64,000 nucleotides of DNA, taken from NCBI RefSeq assembly GCF_025567095.1, contig NZ_JAOQJH010000001.1; one strand, given 5' to 3'. The translations under genes and the position numbers were made by a program. Below, piece after piece: positions 32,736 to 42,861 of the stretch. Numbering within the stretch: the first letter of the stretch is position 1; the number at the start of each line of letters is the position of its first letter. The notes under the pieces are model-generated. The model did not search any database. It saw only the letters and a list, made by a program, of their open reading frames with translations, and had not been told where the DNA came from. The DNA comes from Anthropogastromicrobium aceti. Its GTDB lineage: Bacteria > Bacillota > Clostridia > Lachnospirales > Lachnospiraceae.

Positions 32736-34478
32736 ATGGAGATGCAGAATCAGATAAAGGAATATGTGGCACAATATGAAAAGGAAGTTCGAAAACTGGC
32801 AGATCAGTTAAGAAATGAGTGCATGCCACAGCCGACAGAGGAACTTTTTAGCGAATTTGAAACAAATGGAAACCGTATACGCTATGAGGCTGTATACTTT
32901 GGAAGAAGAAAGTTTTTATCAGTACTTGGTCTTGCAAGTGTGATATGGCGTGAAAAAGAAGATATTCAAAAGTTAGAAGAAGTAATACGAGAAATTTGTG
33001 CAGAGGAGTGTTGGGCACTTCCGGCACACGTGAAAAGAAAGGAAAATCCTAATTGGAGAGGTGTAATCGATCTTTTTGCAAGTGAAACAGGTCAGACACT
33101 TGCACATATTATAACTCTTTTAAAGGATGAGCTTTCAGAAGATGTGATTGCGCTTGCGCAAAACGAAGTGAAGGCTCGTATTCTTAAGCCATTTATAGAG
33201 TCGAAGGTGCCATATGCAAGCTGGGAACAGGCAACGAATAATTGGAATGCTGTTTGCTGTGGTAATGTGGGAAGTGCAGCTCTTCTTCTTATGAAGGAAG
33301 GAACAGAAAAGAAAAAACTGTTAGAACGACTTAATTATGCACTGGAAAATTATTATTTAGAAGGCTTTGGCATGGATGGTGCATGTCAGGAGGGCCTTGG
33401 TTATTGGGTATATGGTTTTACGTATTTTACATTATTTGCATTAGCACAAAGAGAATACGATCCATCAAAGGATCTGATGGCATCTGAAAAGGTAAATGCG
33501 ATAGCTCATTTTCAACAGAAGTGTTATTTTGCCGGTGGTCGTACTGTCAGCTTTTCAGATGGTGATTCAAGAGGAACATATCCGATGGGACTTACATGTT
33601 GTCTGGCAGATCAGTACAGTGATATTCGTTTCCCAGATACATCATATGTACAAAAGCTGGATGGAGACAGCTGTTGGAGATGGGTTGGCATTTACTGGAG
33701 TTGGTATTGGACGCATCGCTATTTAGACGATGTACAAAATAAAAAGGCAGAAGAACCAAAGCCGTTAGAACAAAGCGGTGCTTGTGTTTTACAGGATGCG
33801 CAGTGGTGTATTTTAAGAGGTGCAAAACAAACAGCTGTTATTGCAAAGGGTGGAAATAATGGTGAACCACATAATCATAATGATGTTGGAAGTTTTCATT
33901 ACCTGGTAGACGGAGAAGCCTTTTTGGATGATTTAGGCGCTGGAGAATATACAAAGGATTATTTTTCTGAAAAACGTTATGAGGTTTTCTGTAATAGAGG
34001 CGAAAGCCACAATATTCCGATCATTGGAGATGTTGATCAAAAGGCAGGAAAGGAATATTGTGCCGACAGATTTGAATTAACGAAAGATCGTAATATTTTG
34101 ATTTCATTTGCAAAGGCATATGGAATTGAAGCACAGAAGGTATACCGTGAGATTTGGCTAGATGAAAATACGGGAAAACTTACTGTATGTGATTATATTC
34201 AGTGCAGACCGGGTGTTGAAGTTCATGAAAATCTTGTTACCAGACTGCCTGTAAGTGTTGAAAATGATAGTGTCGTAATTCATGGAGAAAAGCATTGTGT
34301 TATTTTACATGCAGAGGGACGCAATGGTGAATTTAAAATCAAAACAGTAGAACATTCTAACCATCAAGGTATCTTGGAGAATATTAATGTTATTCGCTGG
34401 GAAGTTTGCTGTGATGAACCTCAAAACAGCAAAATTGGTATTGCAGACAGCAAAATTTGTCTACACATAACAGAATAA
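32736..34478 (+). CDS. Heparinase II/III family protein
   Basis: 580 aa. The N-terminal alpha/alpha toroid (WEQATNNWNAVCCGN, GFGMDGACQEGLGYWVYGF) is followed by the heparinase II/III beta-sandwich with EPHNHNDVGSFHY at residues about 376-388, which carries the conserved His/Asn. The family eliminates uronate from glycosaminoglycans or alginate. There is no signal peptide, so it acts on small imported products. AAAGGAG precedes the ATG. The beta-helix and GH112 genes upstream share its substrate context. Confidence 0.85.
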   Translation: MEMQNQIKEYVAQYEKEVRKLADQLRNECMPQPTEELFSEFETNGNRIRYEAVYFGRRKFLSVLGLASVIWREKEDIQKLEEVIREICAEECWALPAHVKRKENPNWRGVIDLFASETGQTLAHIITLLKDELSEDVIALAQNEVKARILKPFIESKVPYASWEQATNNWNAVCCGNVGSAALLLMKEGTEKKKLLERLNYALENYYLEGFGMDGACQEGLGYWVYGFTYFTLFALAQREYDPSKDLMASEKVNAIAHFQQKCYFAGGRTVSFSDGDSRGTYPMGLTCCLADQYSDIRFPDTSYVQKLDGDSCWRWVGIYWSWYWTHRYLDDVQNKKAEEPKPLEQSGACVLQDAQWCILRGAKQTAVIAKGGNNGEPHNHNDVGSFHYLVDGEAFLDDLGAGEYTKDYFSEKRYEVFCNRGESHNIPIIGDVDQKAGKEYCADRFELTKDRNILISFAKAYGIEAQKVYREIWLDENTGKLTVCDYIQCRPGVEVHENLVTRLPVSVENDSVVIHGEKHCVILHAEGRNGEFKIKTVEHSNHQGILENINVIRWEVCCDEPQNSKIGIADSKICLHITE

Positions 34479-34496
34479 AACTAGTATAATTGAATG

Positions 34497-34523
34497 GGCA
34501 GGTAGTAACCTGCCTATTCTTTT
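34497..34523 (+). terminator. Terminator after the heparinase-like gene
   Basis: GGCAGGT-agta-ACCTGCC followed by TATTCTTTT. Confidence 0.75.
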
Positions 34524-34541
34524 AAAAAATGGGAGAAATAA

Positions 34542-37500
34542 ATGAGAAGGCAGCAGTTAAAAACAAGAATAAGTGCACTTCTTATGGCTGTTTCACTTTC
34601 TGTAGTGGGAAGCTTTGCTGGAGTAAAAACAATACCAGCAGCAGAAGAAATGAGCACAACCGACATTAGCTTGTATCAGGAAGAGAATCAGACGCAAGAG
34701 AAAATCGAAGTGCAGACTGAGACTAGTCCACAGCTAGAAACTTCAGCAGCAATAACAGAAAGTCCACAGTCGGAAAGCATACAGCCAGAGAGTACACAAC
34801 CGGAAAGTACATCGTTAGAGACTGAGTCAACGATAGAAACAGCTTCTGAACATGAAGAAACAACAGTAGGAGAAGATGTAAGTGAAACAATAACTGAAAC
34901 AGCTATTGAAACGACAGTAGAAGAATCTCCTGAAGAATCATCTGGAGAAAATATATTTGCAGAAGAATCTTCTGAGGAAGTATCATCGGAAGAAATGACA
35001 GAAGAGGAGTCAACTGAGGAAATAGAAGAGGAAACTACCGAGTTTGAATATGGAATTGACTTTTTAGATCTTGGAGATGTGACTCAGATTATTCAAATTT
35101 TATCATGTCGGATAGAGGGAAGTCAAGTCATTGTCAAGGGAAAGCTTAACCATAAGTTTAAGACAGCAGATGAGAAATTGTATCTGTTTGAGGAGCCGAT
35201 GTATCAAAAAGACATTACAGGCAGTCCGATTGCAGATGTGAAAAAAGAAGATACGTTTGAATTTTCTGTTCCGCTGAATAATAATACAGCACAGTCAAAG
35301 TTGTATTCTAAATTTTTTGTTGGAATGAAATTTAGGGATGGTACGTACCAGGCATTGAGTGATGGATGCTTTATTACAAATCCAGAAGCATTGGCAGAAA
35401 ATCAGTCATCATATCCGCAGGCAAGAAGCAAAAAAGGGCTCCTCACAGATACTGTTTTTGGAACAGATATTGAAGAATTAGGCCTTAGTTATACAAATGT
35501 AAATATTATAATGAATGAGCTAATTAATGGCAGCGGATATTCCTATACATATAATGGGAAAACATATCAGTATTCGTCAAATTGTATTGCTAAGTTAGAT
35601 CAAACACTTCTTATGTACGACCGAAATAATATTATTGTGAATGCGATTTTATTATGGCAGCCAGATCAAAATCCACATAGCTTTGGCTATCCTGGTGCAA
35701 ATGCATCAATTGGTGCATATCATGGATGGAACGTTGTCTCAAAGGAAGGAATTGAATGTATTTCAGCAGCAATTCATTTTCTTGGTGAACGATATGGCAG
35801 AAGTGATCATGCATATGGACATATTGCAAGCTGGACAGTTGGAAATGAAGTTAATGCAGATACTTCGTGGAATTACACAGGTCACCAGTCTGCGCCGGAT
35901 TATGCATACATTTATACCAATATGATGAGAATTACAAGTCAGGCAGTGAAAAGTAGCTGTGCACATGCGCGAGTTTTTATGTCGTTAGACATGTATTGGC
36001 ATGGTGTGTCTGGAGGAACACGTTATGATGGAAAAGAGCTAATTGACTATGTAAACACCTATATGAAGGCAGAGGGAGATATTGAGTGGGGAGTAGCCTT
36101 CCATCCCTATGGAAATCCGCTTACGGAGGCAGAGTGGTGGAATGATAATGCAACCTTTAATGAAAATGCGATTTTTATTTCAATGGAGAATATTTCAGTT
36201 TTAACTGGATATCTGTGTAAAAATGGATTGCGAAATCCAGATGGCTCCGTAAAGCATGTGATATTGTCTGAGCAGGGATATACATCACATTCGTTTAACC
36301 AGGGAAATGTAGAGTGGAAGCAGGCAGCGGCACTTGCTTATGCGTATTATGTGACTGAAGCTAACCCTTATATTGATGCATTTATTGCAATGAGAGAAGT
36401 AGATGCGAAGCCGGAGGCAGATGCGGGAATACATCAGGGCCTTTGGTATAATGATGAAAATAAGGCATGGTGTACATTTGCAAAGAAGCCTGCGTGGACT
36501 GTGTGGAAATACATTGATACAGATCAATCATTTGCGTATACAGATTCACTTGCATCGCTTGTTGGATTGCCGTCATTTTCATCTGTATATGGTTCTGTAA
36601 TGGCGTCAAAAAACAGGAGTGCAGATTTAGGTACCGGCGGATATGCCGCGTCATGTAATGTTGGAACGACTCTTATGAATGGCTGGTATGGTGAGTATGG
36701 ATTAACTTCCTGCAGTGCAGATAGCCAGAAGATTGCCGTAAATGCAGGAGCAAACAGTCCATTCACATATGCAGGAATTGCACGAACAGGAAATGTTGAT
36801 TTTTCTTCACAGCATTATTTTTGTTTTAATATTTCAGGAACGGCTGGAGATAATCAAAATTTGAGAGTGCGCATGCGTTTTACAAGCGGTCAGGACACAC
36901 TTGAAACGGAGCTTGCACTGAAAAAGAATGTAAATCAGATGATATATGCTGATCTTGGAAACTGGAAGGGAAAAAGCAATGTTTCTAAGATTCAGATTTG
37001 GGTGCAGCAGGATGGAACTGAAAAATGGCAGAATGGAAGCTTTACAATTCAGAATGTATGCCAAAGCAGTAGTATAAGTATAACATCAGCACCGTCACTT
37101 ACAATTACAGAATCGGGATACACAGGAGTAACTCAAGATGCATTTACAGCATACTGCAAGATGAGCGGAACAAAGCCGGTTGCAAGAGTAGAATATAGTG
37201 CATGGAATATTGCATTTAGCACAGAGAAAACAGTTACAAAGCAGGGAAGCATTTCTGGTGGATATTCTCAGTGCAGTTTCTCAATTTCTGAGTTTGGATG
37301 GAGAACAGGTGCATATGGTGTTCGAATTGTGGCATATGATACGGACAATGTAGCTTCAAAGCCAGTGCTAGTTAGTGTTACTGTGAAGGGTGCAGCAGAG
37401 GCACTTGTTATTTACAATGTTTATACAACAGATATTTCTTATAATGGATTTACACTTACAGTAGAAGCAGCCAGTGATTATGGTCTTTCTGGAAATTCTT

Positions 37501-39323
37501 CTGTAGCAGTATGGAGCAGTACCGCAGGACAGGCAAAGACTCTTGTATGGTATCCGCTTCAGTTTGTAAATGGACGGGCAAGTGTTCGCGTAAATATTTC
37601 AAATCATGGAAATTATAGAGGTGAATACAATTGTCATGCGTATGTTACTGATAATAGGGGAACAAAAAAGCTGTATGCATTAACAGCATCTGTTCCTACG
37701 CCAGTTCCTAAGATTACATCAGCATCTGTAACGGAAGTTAGTGCTTTGGGATATCAGGTGAATGCAAATTTTGATTGTCCGCTTGGTGTGTCAAAGGCAG
37801 AGATGAAAACATGGACAGACAAACTTGGCTTAGGCGCTGCAGTGACAACGAATATGACGGTCAATGGATCAAGTGTAATGGCATATGTAATGACATCTGC
37901 TCATCAAAATAAAAGTGGAACGTATCATTCTGTTATTTATTTGTATGATAAAGCAGGAAATTGCGTAACGCGAACACTTGATGTTCAGATTCCAGAGGAT
38001 TTGGAGCGAGAAAGCGGAAAACCGCAAATTACAGCTTCATGTACACAGACAAATTCCGATAATTATCGAATTTCGTTCCAGTATAGTACACTTTTTGGTG
38101 TAAATGCGATTCGCGTTGCAACATGGACAGCAGAGAATGGTCAGGATGATCTTGTTTGGAGAGATATAAATTATAATCCATCAACAAAGTCAGGATACAT
38201 TGATCTTCCGGCAAAAGATAAAAAGGGAGGCCCATATATTAATGATGTGTATATATGGGATTACGCTGGACAGTTTAGTATGTATCGTGTTATTACGAAT
38301 ACACCTTCTAAAATGCCAAAAATTGTTAAGATTACAGTATCAGAAGTGAGCAGTACTGGATATCGTGTAACAGCTCAGATCGAGGCTTCAAGAGGAATAT
38401 CGAAAGTGCTGATGCCGACATGGACAGAGGCAAATGGTCAGGATGATTTAGTTTGGCATCAGGCAAGTGTTTCACAGAATACTGCAACATGTTATATCCG
38501 TACGTCAGATCATAAAAATGAGTATGGAACCTATATTACACATGTTTATGTATATGATGCGGATGGAGATTTTGCACTTGAAGGAACGTATGTGCCACTT
38601 GACCAGAATACACAAAATGGCTATACAGGTTTGCTTCTTCGTGATGGAAAATGGAAGTATTATCAGAATGGAGCGTTAGAGGAAAATTATATAGGACTTG
38701 TAAGCAATAGTGGAAGCTGGTATTATGTAGAGCGAGCAGAGGTGAACTGGAATTATACAGGATTGACCTATTACGAGGGCAGTTGGTACTATGTGAGAGC
38801 AGGTGTTGTTGACTGGTTATATACTGGATTGTGCTTACATGATGGTGCTTGGTATTATATAAAAAATGGTTTATTAGATTGGTCTTACACCGGATTGTGT
38901 TTCCACAGCAAAGTATGGTATTACATTAAGAATGGTCAGGTAAACTGGAATTATACTGGTCCATGTCAGTATAATGGAGAGTGTTATTATGTAGAAAATG
39001 GTGTGTTGAATTGGAGCCATGATTTGAATAACGATAGTGGAAAGACATATGCATCTGTTCTTGTAGAACCAGATGTAGATAATCAGAAGGCAGCAGCGAT
39101 ATTGGAAGAGAAGGCAATTATGATTGAAGAGGATCATGCACAGCCGACAGTTTTTACGGCACAGTCGGAACCAGAAGTAAAAATGCCACTACAATCAGAA
39201 ATGCCATCAGAGGCAGATGCAACACTACCAGTGCAATCAGATAAACAGCAGATTGAATTGAATTGGTTTGTTATTATTGTAAAAACATTTCTTTCATACA
39301 TTAAAGAGTGTATTGGTATGTAA
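34542..39323 (+). CDS. Large secreted DUF5722-type glycosidase-like protein with Bsp repeats and cell-wall-binding repeats
   Basis: 1593 aa. Residues 1-35 are a signal peptide (ISALLMAVSLSVVGSFAG). Residues about 40-165 are a Thr/Ser/Glu linker. A (beta/alpha)-barrel of DUF5722 type spans about 175-690; TVGNEVN (about 433) and LSEQGYTS (about 576) have the acid residues expected of clan GH-A catalysis. About 840-1360 are four or five GBS_Bsp-like repeats (VSSTGYRVTAQIEASRGISK, ANGQDDLVW). About 1370-1490 are six short YTGL...WYYVKNG repeats like cell-wall/choline-binding repeats. The tail is acidic, ending in a hydrophobic stretch. Likely surface-attached and polysaccharide-degrading. Confidence 0.82.
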   Translation: MRRQQLKTRISALLMAVSLSVVGSFAGVKTIPAAEEMSTTDISLYQEENQTQEKIEVQTETSPQLETSAAITESPQSESIQPESTQPESTSLETESTIETASEHEETTVGEDVSETITETAIETTVEESPEESSGENIFAEESSEEVSSEEMTEEESTEEIEEETTEFEYGIDFLDLGDVTQIIQILSCRIEGSQVIVKGKLNHKFKTADEKLYLFEEPMYQKDITGSPIADVKKEDTFEFSVPLNNNTAQSKLYSKFFVGMKFRDGTYQALSDGCFITNPEALAENQSSYPQARSKKGLLTDTVFGTDIEELGLSYTNVNIIMNELINGSGYSYTYNGKTYQYSSNCIAKLDQTLLMYDRNNIIVNAILLWQPDQNPHSFGYPGANASIGAYHGWNVVSKEGIECISAAIHFLGERYGRSDHAYGHIASWTVGNEVNADTSWNYTGHQSAPDYAYIYTNMMRITSQAVKSSCAHARVFMSLDMYWHGVSGGTRYDGKELIDYVNTYMKAEGDIEWGVAFHPYGNPLTEAEWWNDNATFNENAIFISMENISVLTGYLCKNGLRNPDGSVKHVILSEQGYTSHSFNQGNVEWKQAAALAYAYYVTEANPYIDAFIAMREVDAKPEADAGIHQGLWYNDENKAWCTFAKKPAWTVWKYIDTDQSFAYTDSLASLVGLPSFSSVYGSVMASKNRSADLGTGGYAASCNVGTTLMNGWYGEYGLTSCSADSQKIAVNAGANSPFTYAGIARTGNVDFSSQHYFCFNISGTAGDNQNLRVRMRFTSGQDTLETELALKKNVNQMIYADLGNWKGKSNVSKIQIWVQQDGTEKWQNGSFTIQNVCQSSSISITSAPSLTITESGYTGVTQDAFTAYCKMSGTKPVARVEYSAWNIAFSTEKTVTKQGSISGGYSQCSFSISEFGWRTGAYGVRIVAYDTDNVASKPVLVSVTVKGAAEALVIYNVYTTDISYNGFTLTVEAASDYGLSGNSSVAVWSSTAGQAKTLVWYPLQFVNGRASVRVNISNHGNYRGEYNCHAYVTDNRGTKKLYALTASVPTPVPKITSASVTEVSALGYQVNANFDCPLGVSKAEMKTWTDKLGLGAAVTTNMTVNGSSVMAYVMTSAHQNKSGTYHSVIYLYDKAGNCVTRTLDVQIPEDLERESGKPQITASCTQTNSDNYRISFQYSTLFGVNAIRVATWTAENGQDDLVWRDINYNPSTKSGYIDLPAKDKKGGPYINDVYIWDYAGQFSMYRVITNTPSKMPKIVKITVSEVSSTGYRVTAQIEASRGISKVLMPTWTEANGQDDLVWHQASVSQNTATCYIRTSDHKNEYGTYITHVYVYDADGDFALEGTYVPLDQNTQNGYTGLLLRDGKWKYYQNGALEENYIGLVSNSGSWYYVERAEVNWNYTGLTYYEGSWYYVRAGVVDWLYTGLCLHDGAWYYIKNGLLDWSYTGLCFHSKVWYYIKNGQVNWNYTGPCQYNGECYYVENGVLNWSHDLNNDSGKTYASVLVEPDVDNQKAAAILEEKAIMIEEDHAQPTVFTAQSEPEVKMPLQSEMPSEADATLPVQSDKQQIELNWFVIIVKTFLSYIKECIGM

Positions 39324-39353
39324 TCTGGAGCAACAATAAAATATTAGCAATAT

Positions 39354-39398
39354 AAAACGTCAGGAAGCAATGGAAATACAATAGCTCCTGACGTTTTA
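39354..39398. terminator. Bidirectional terminator
   Basis: AAAACGTCAGGA and TCCTGACGTTTT form a perfect 12-bp stem ending both the large secreted gene and the convergent DUF4129-like gene. Confidence 0.8.
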
Positions 39399-39419
39399 TC
39401 TATGCTTTTCACTATAGTG

Positions 39420-40697
39420 TTATGATTTCTTAAATGAAGCAACATCTTCTTTTGTGCATCCGTCTTTTGAATATCGCGCTTTTTCATAAAGGGCATGCAG
39501 AAGATGTGTGCGCTCATCATCTGGTAGTTTTGCATACTGTTCAAGCTCCAGAGGAGTCAGTGATACAGGAATGGAATTGCCAGCCTTTTTGTTTAAATGG
39601 CTTCCCTGCTGAATCTGCTTTTTAAATTTCTTTCGAATCATGGTATTCGGATTAAACAGCATAGAAAAAAGAGAATCACGTTCCTTTTTTTTAGAATCCT
39701 GAAGAAAAGTAGATTCTGTTTCTTCATTAATAAATTCCTGTATATCGCCAGTTACTGCAGATGGCTTGTAGAAACGATGTACAAGCATCAGTATTGTATA
39801 GCCAATTCCTACAAGCGCACCTGCACTGACAACAAATAAAATGGCAGCAAATAAAATATCATAAAGCATTTTAAGCCAGGCAGGTGTAGGTTTAACATCG
39901 CCAAACATAGCAGATTGCCCAGAGGTGGCAAGTGACTCAGCTGCTGTTTCTACGACTGTCTGTTCTTCACTGGAGAAATGAGAGAAAATCCATCGCAAAA
40001 AATCACGTATAGCGATGCCGATGGAATAAACAATATGATCTAGTGGAAGAAGTGGAACAACAAGCATGACCACAAGAGCCAGTATTGAAAAGGCAATCAT
40101 GAGTGCACGGTTTGTAGAAATAATCTGCTTGCCGGGAAGGTTTGCTATATTGCGTCTACTGTAAAGATAGCGATTAAGGCTTTTTAAATTCGTGTATATA
40201 AGAAAATCAGTCAGCCAGGCAAATGTAATCCAGTAGAGTATTGTTTGAAGATCATTTCGTTTTAGCAGCAAGGCGATAAAAAAGAGAAGAACAAAATACC
40301 CTAAAAAGCCGGCACTTGGCGAATCAAAAAGACCACCTGATTCAATTACGTTTTCATCCACAATTTCATAGTCGTCTGTTTTTTGAAGACGGGAAGGAAT
40401 ACGGATTAGCATGATAGCTACTGAAAGAATCAAAAAGTACAGTTTCTCCCAAAAGTTGCTTCCAATAAAAAACAGCAAAATGGCACATGCAATACCAATA
40501 ACGAAATAGCTGACAAAATGTTTGATTTTTTCCTGGCCATAAGCAGTAACTGCAAATGGAATCAGCAAAAGAAAACTGTGAAAAAAGTAGAATAAGTAAT
40601 GAGAAGGAAAAATAAGACAGGAGAGAAATGCAGTAATTCCAAGAATTAACAAAAATCCATGGATATGCTCTGTCAGAGCCTGAAGCTTAATTCTCAT
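39420..40697 (-). CDS. Integral membrane protein with DUF4129-like C-terminus
   Basis: 425 aa. The first 240 residues hold about six to seven helices; the C-terminal cytosolic part (LEQYAKLPDDERTHLLHALYEKARYSKD) resembles the DUF4129 tail of TgpA-type membrane proteins, but the transglutaminase domain normally between is missing. It is the third gene of a MoxR-DUF58-membrane protein operon, a widespread module of unknown but envelope- or chaperone-linked function. Its start overlaps the end of the DUF58 gene. Confidence 0.65.
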   Translation of the reverse strand: MRIKLQALTEHIHGFLLILGITAFLSCLIFPSHYLFYFFHSFLLLIPFAVTAYGQEKIKHFVSYFVIGIACAILLFFIGSNFWEKLYFLILSVAIMLIRIPSRLQKTDDYEIVDENVIESGGLFDSPSAGFLGYFVLLFFIALLLKRNDLQTILYWITFAWLTDFLIYTNLKSLNRYLYSRRNIANLPGKQIISTNRALMIAFSILALVVMLVVPLLPLDHIVYSIGIAIRDFLRWIFSHFSSEEQTVVETAAESLATSGQSAMFGDVKPTPAWLKMLYDILFAAILFVVSAGALVGIGYTILMLVHRFYKPSAVTGDIQEFINEETESTFLQDSKKKERDSLFSMLFNPNTMIRKKFKKQIQQGSHLNKKAGNSIPVSLTPLELEQYAKLPDDERTHLLHALYEKARYSKDGCTKEDVASFKKS

Positions 40698-41826
40698 ATT
40701 TGTTTACCTCCCATCGTATAATTTCCATATTTGGCACTTTCCGTACGCGAAGTTCCATGTCCTCGTAGAGAGGTGCAATCCACATAGCGCTGCTGCCAGT
40801 TTTGATCAGCTGTTCAAATGCATCCTGCAGGGAATTGCTCATTGAGTTAGAGATCATGATATAAAGCGGAGCAGAAGTCGAGTTTGCCATTTTATTTGTG
40901 AGTTCATGCAGTTGGTCTGTACAGGATACAACTGTTCGTGTAAGATCGATTCTTGCAAGAACCTCAGCAATAGCATTCACATGACGAAGGCCGCTTCCTG
41001 TAGGAATTACGGCAACCTGATCGGTAATACAGTCACTTCCATTGCATATCATTCTGGTGGGAACACCAGTATTAAGGAAGTAGTAGCTGATTGATGCGGC
41101 AAGCCGGATTGCAATTTCGTGAAGCTGTTCATATACCCATACAGTTTCTGTTTCCAGATTTAAAATAATAATGGCTTCCTGAGAAGATGTAGAGTCGTGA
41201 ACATTAACCATAAGATCACCAGTTCGTGCACTGGCAGTCCAGTTTACGCTATTCATCGGGTCAGTAGATGTGTAATCTCGTATGCCGCGAAACTCAAAAG
41301 GATCCTCATATAAAAATTGGCGGCTAGTCATGGTTCCTATCATTTTTCGAAACGGTACGTCAAGACAATCAATATTTAGATATCTAGGATAAACATATAA
41401 ATAGGTATTTTGATTCAATGTGCTGATATATTCACTTGTCATAAGTAGATTGGATGAGATGATATCAGATTGTGTAATCTCATAGTATCCGCGCTTTTGA
41501 CAAGAGAAGACAAGCGTTCTTCGTATTCTCTGGTGAAACAAAACAGAAAAAACATCGTTTTTATAGTTGAAATCAGAAACGCTTGTATTTTCCATATTTT
41601 GAAATACAAGATTGCGGCTGACCTGAAACTTGACGTTAAGGTAGGCAAGCGGAAGAAGCTTCCTGTTTTCAATAACTTCTGTCAGTGTGGCTTGTTCGCC
41701 TTCTAGAACCGCCTTATCTTGAAAGTGGATTGAAACAGAGAGATTTTTGTCCCACAAAGTTTTGTAGATCCAATCCTGCAATATGTATAAAAGACCTGCT
41801 GCGGCTAATAAAAGAAGTATTTTCAT
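40687..41826 (-). CDS. DUF58 domain protein
   Basis: 379 aa. One or two N-terminal membrane helices (ILLLLAAAGLLYILQDW), a beta-rich region, then the DUF58 signature DPFEFRGIRDYTSTDPMNSVNWTASAR before a von Willebrand A-like fold (IIILNLETETVW). DUF58 proteins are partners of MoxR ATPases, encoded directly upstream with a 15-nt gap. Confidence 0.88.
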   Translation of the reverse strand: MKILLLLAAAGLLYILQDWIYKTLWDKNLSVSIHFQDKAVLEGEQATLTEVIENRKLLPLAYLNVKFQVSRNLVFQNMENTSVSDFNYKNDVFSVLFHQRIRRTLVFSCQKRGYYEITQSDIISSNLLMTSEYISTLNQNTYLYVYPRYLNIDCLDVPFRKMIGTMTSRQFLYEDPFEFRGIRDYTSTDPMNSVNWTASARTGDLMVNVHDSTSSQEAIIILNLETETVWVYEQLHEIAIRLAASISYYFLNTGVPTRMICNGSDCITDQVAVIPTGSGLRHVNAIAEVLARIDLTRTVVSCTDQLHELTNKMANSTSAPLYIMISNSMSNSLQDAFEQLIKTGSSAMWIAPLYEDMELRVRKVPNMEIIRWEVNKYEN

Positions 41827-41841
41827 GGCAAATCCTCAGTC

Positions 41842-42783
41842 TTATTCGTGTTTTCCCCAGTTTTCAGTAGGAACGGCAACATCAGACAGTAGCTTTTCAA
41901 TAATTTCAGTACCGGTTGACTGGCTGCCAACGCCGCGGCTTAAGACAAGTCGATGCGCAAGAACGAAGACAGCGACAGCCTTGATATCTTCTGGAACGAC
42001 AAAGCTTCGTTCATGTAAAAAGGCATACGCCTTTGATGCGTTCAAAAGTGCAAGTGTTCCTCGTGGGCTTACGCCAGTAACTACATAAGGATGACGTCTA
42101 CTTTGCTGTGAAAGTTCTGTCATGTAATCAAGAAGAAGCGGATGAACAAAAACCTTTTTATAATCCCTTTGTGCTGCAACAATTTCCTCAGTAGTGCATA
42201 CAGCAGACAGTTCAGCAAGCGGCTGGGCATGTTCAAAACGCGTTAGGATAGAAAGCTCCTCTTCTTTAGATGGAAGTCCCATAGAAAGCTTCATGAAGAA
42301 ACGGTCAAGCTGTGCCTCAGGCAGAGGAAATGTTCCAGTTGTCTCGACAGGATTTTGTGTTGCGATAACAATAAAAGGAGCAGGAAGGGGTCTGGTCTTT
42401 CCGTCTACAGTAACTTGACGCTCCTCCATGCATTCTAAAAGTGCAGATTGTGTTCTTGGTGTAGCGCGGTTAATTTCGTCTGCCAATAAAATATTGCAGA
42501 AAACAGGGCCAGATTTAAATACGAACTCACCCTGTTTTTGATTGTAATAGTTTAATCCAGTTACATCAGATGGTAGCAAATCTGGTGTAAACTGTACACG
42601 GGAAAAGGAGGCATCCAAAGAGCGGGCAAGTGACTTAGCCATAACTGTCTTGCCCGTTCCAGGAACGTCCTCCAATAGAATATGACCGCCGGCAATTAAG
42701 GAAGTCATGACCATATCGATCACCTTTCCCTTTCCAACGATCACGGATTCAATGTTTTCTTTTAATTTCGTTAGTGTACTCAT
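41842..42783 (-). CDS. MoxR family AAA+ ATPase
   Basis: 313 aa. Walker A EDVPGTGKTVMAKSL, Walker B LLADEINRATPRTQSALLE, sensor 1 VIATQNPVE, arginine finger region LPEAQLDRFF. MoxR ATPases act as chaperones maturing partner proteins; here the partners are the DUF58 and membrane proteins that follow in the operon. Confidence 0.92.
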   Translation of the reverse strand: MSTLTKLKENIESVIVGKGKVIDMVMTSLIAGGHILLEDVPGTGKTVMAKSLARSLDASFSRVQFTPDLLPSDVTGLNYYNQKQGEFVFKSGPVFCNILLADEINRATPRTQSALLECMEERQVTVDGKTRPLPAPFIVIATQNPVETTGTFPLPEAQLDRFFMKLSMGLPSKEEELSILTRFEHAQPLAELSAVCTTEEIVAAQRDYKKVFVHPLLLDYMTELSQQSRRHPYVVTGVSPRGTLALLNASKAYAFLHERSFVVPEDIKAVAVFVLAHRLVLSRGVGSQSTGTEIIEKLLSDVAVPTENWGKHE

Positions 42784-42861
42784 AAAATCTCCTTTTCTGA
42801 AGCATTTAAATTTTGTTTTCAGTATAGCATAGTTATTGAAAAAAGTGGAAAAAAGATGTAA

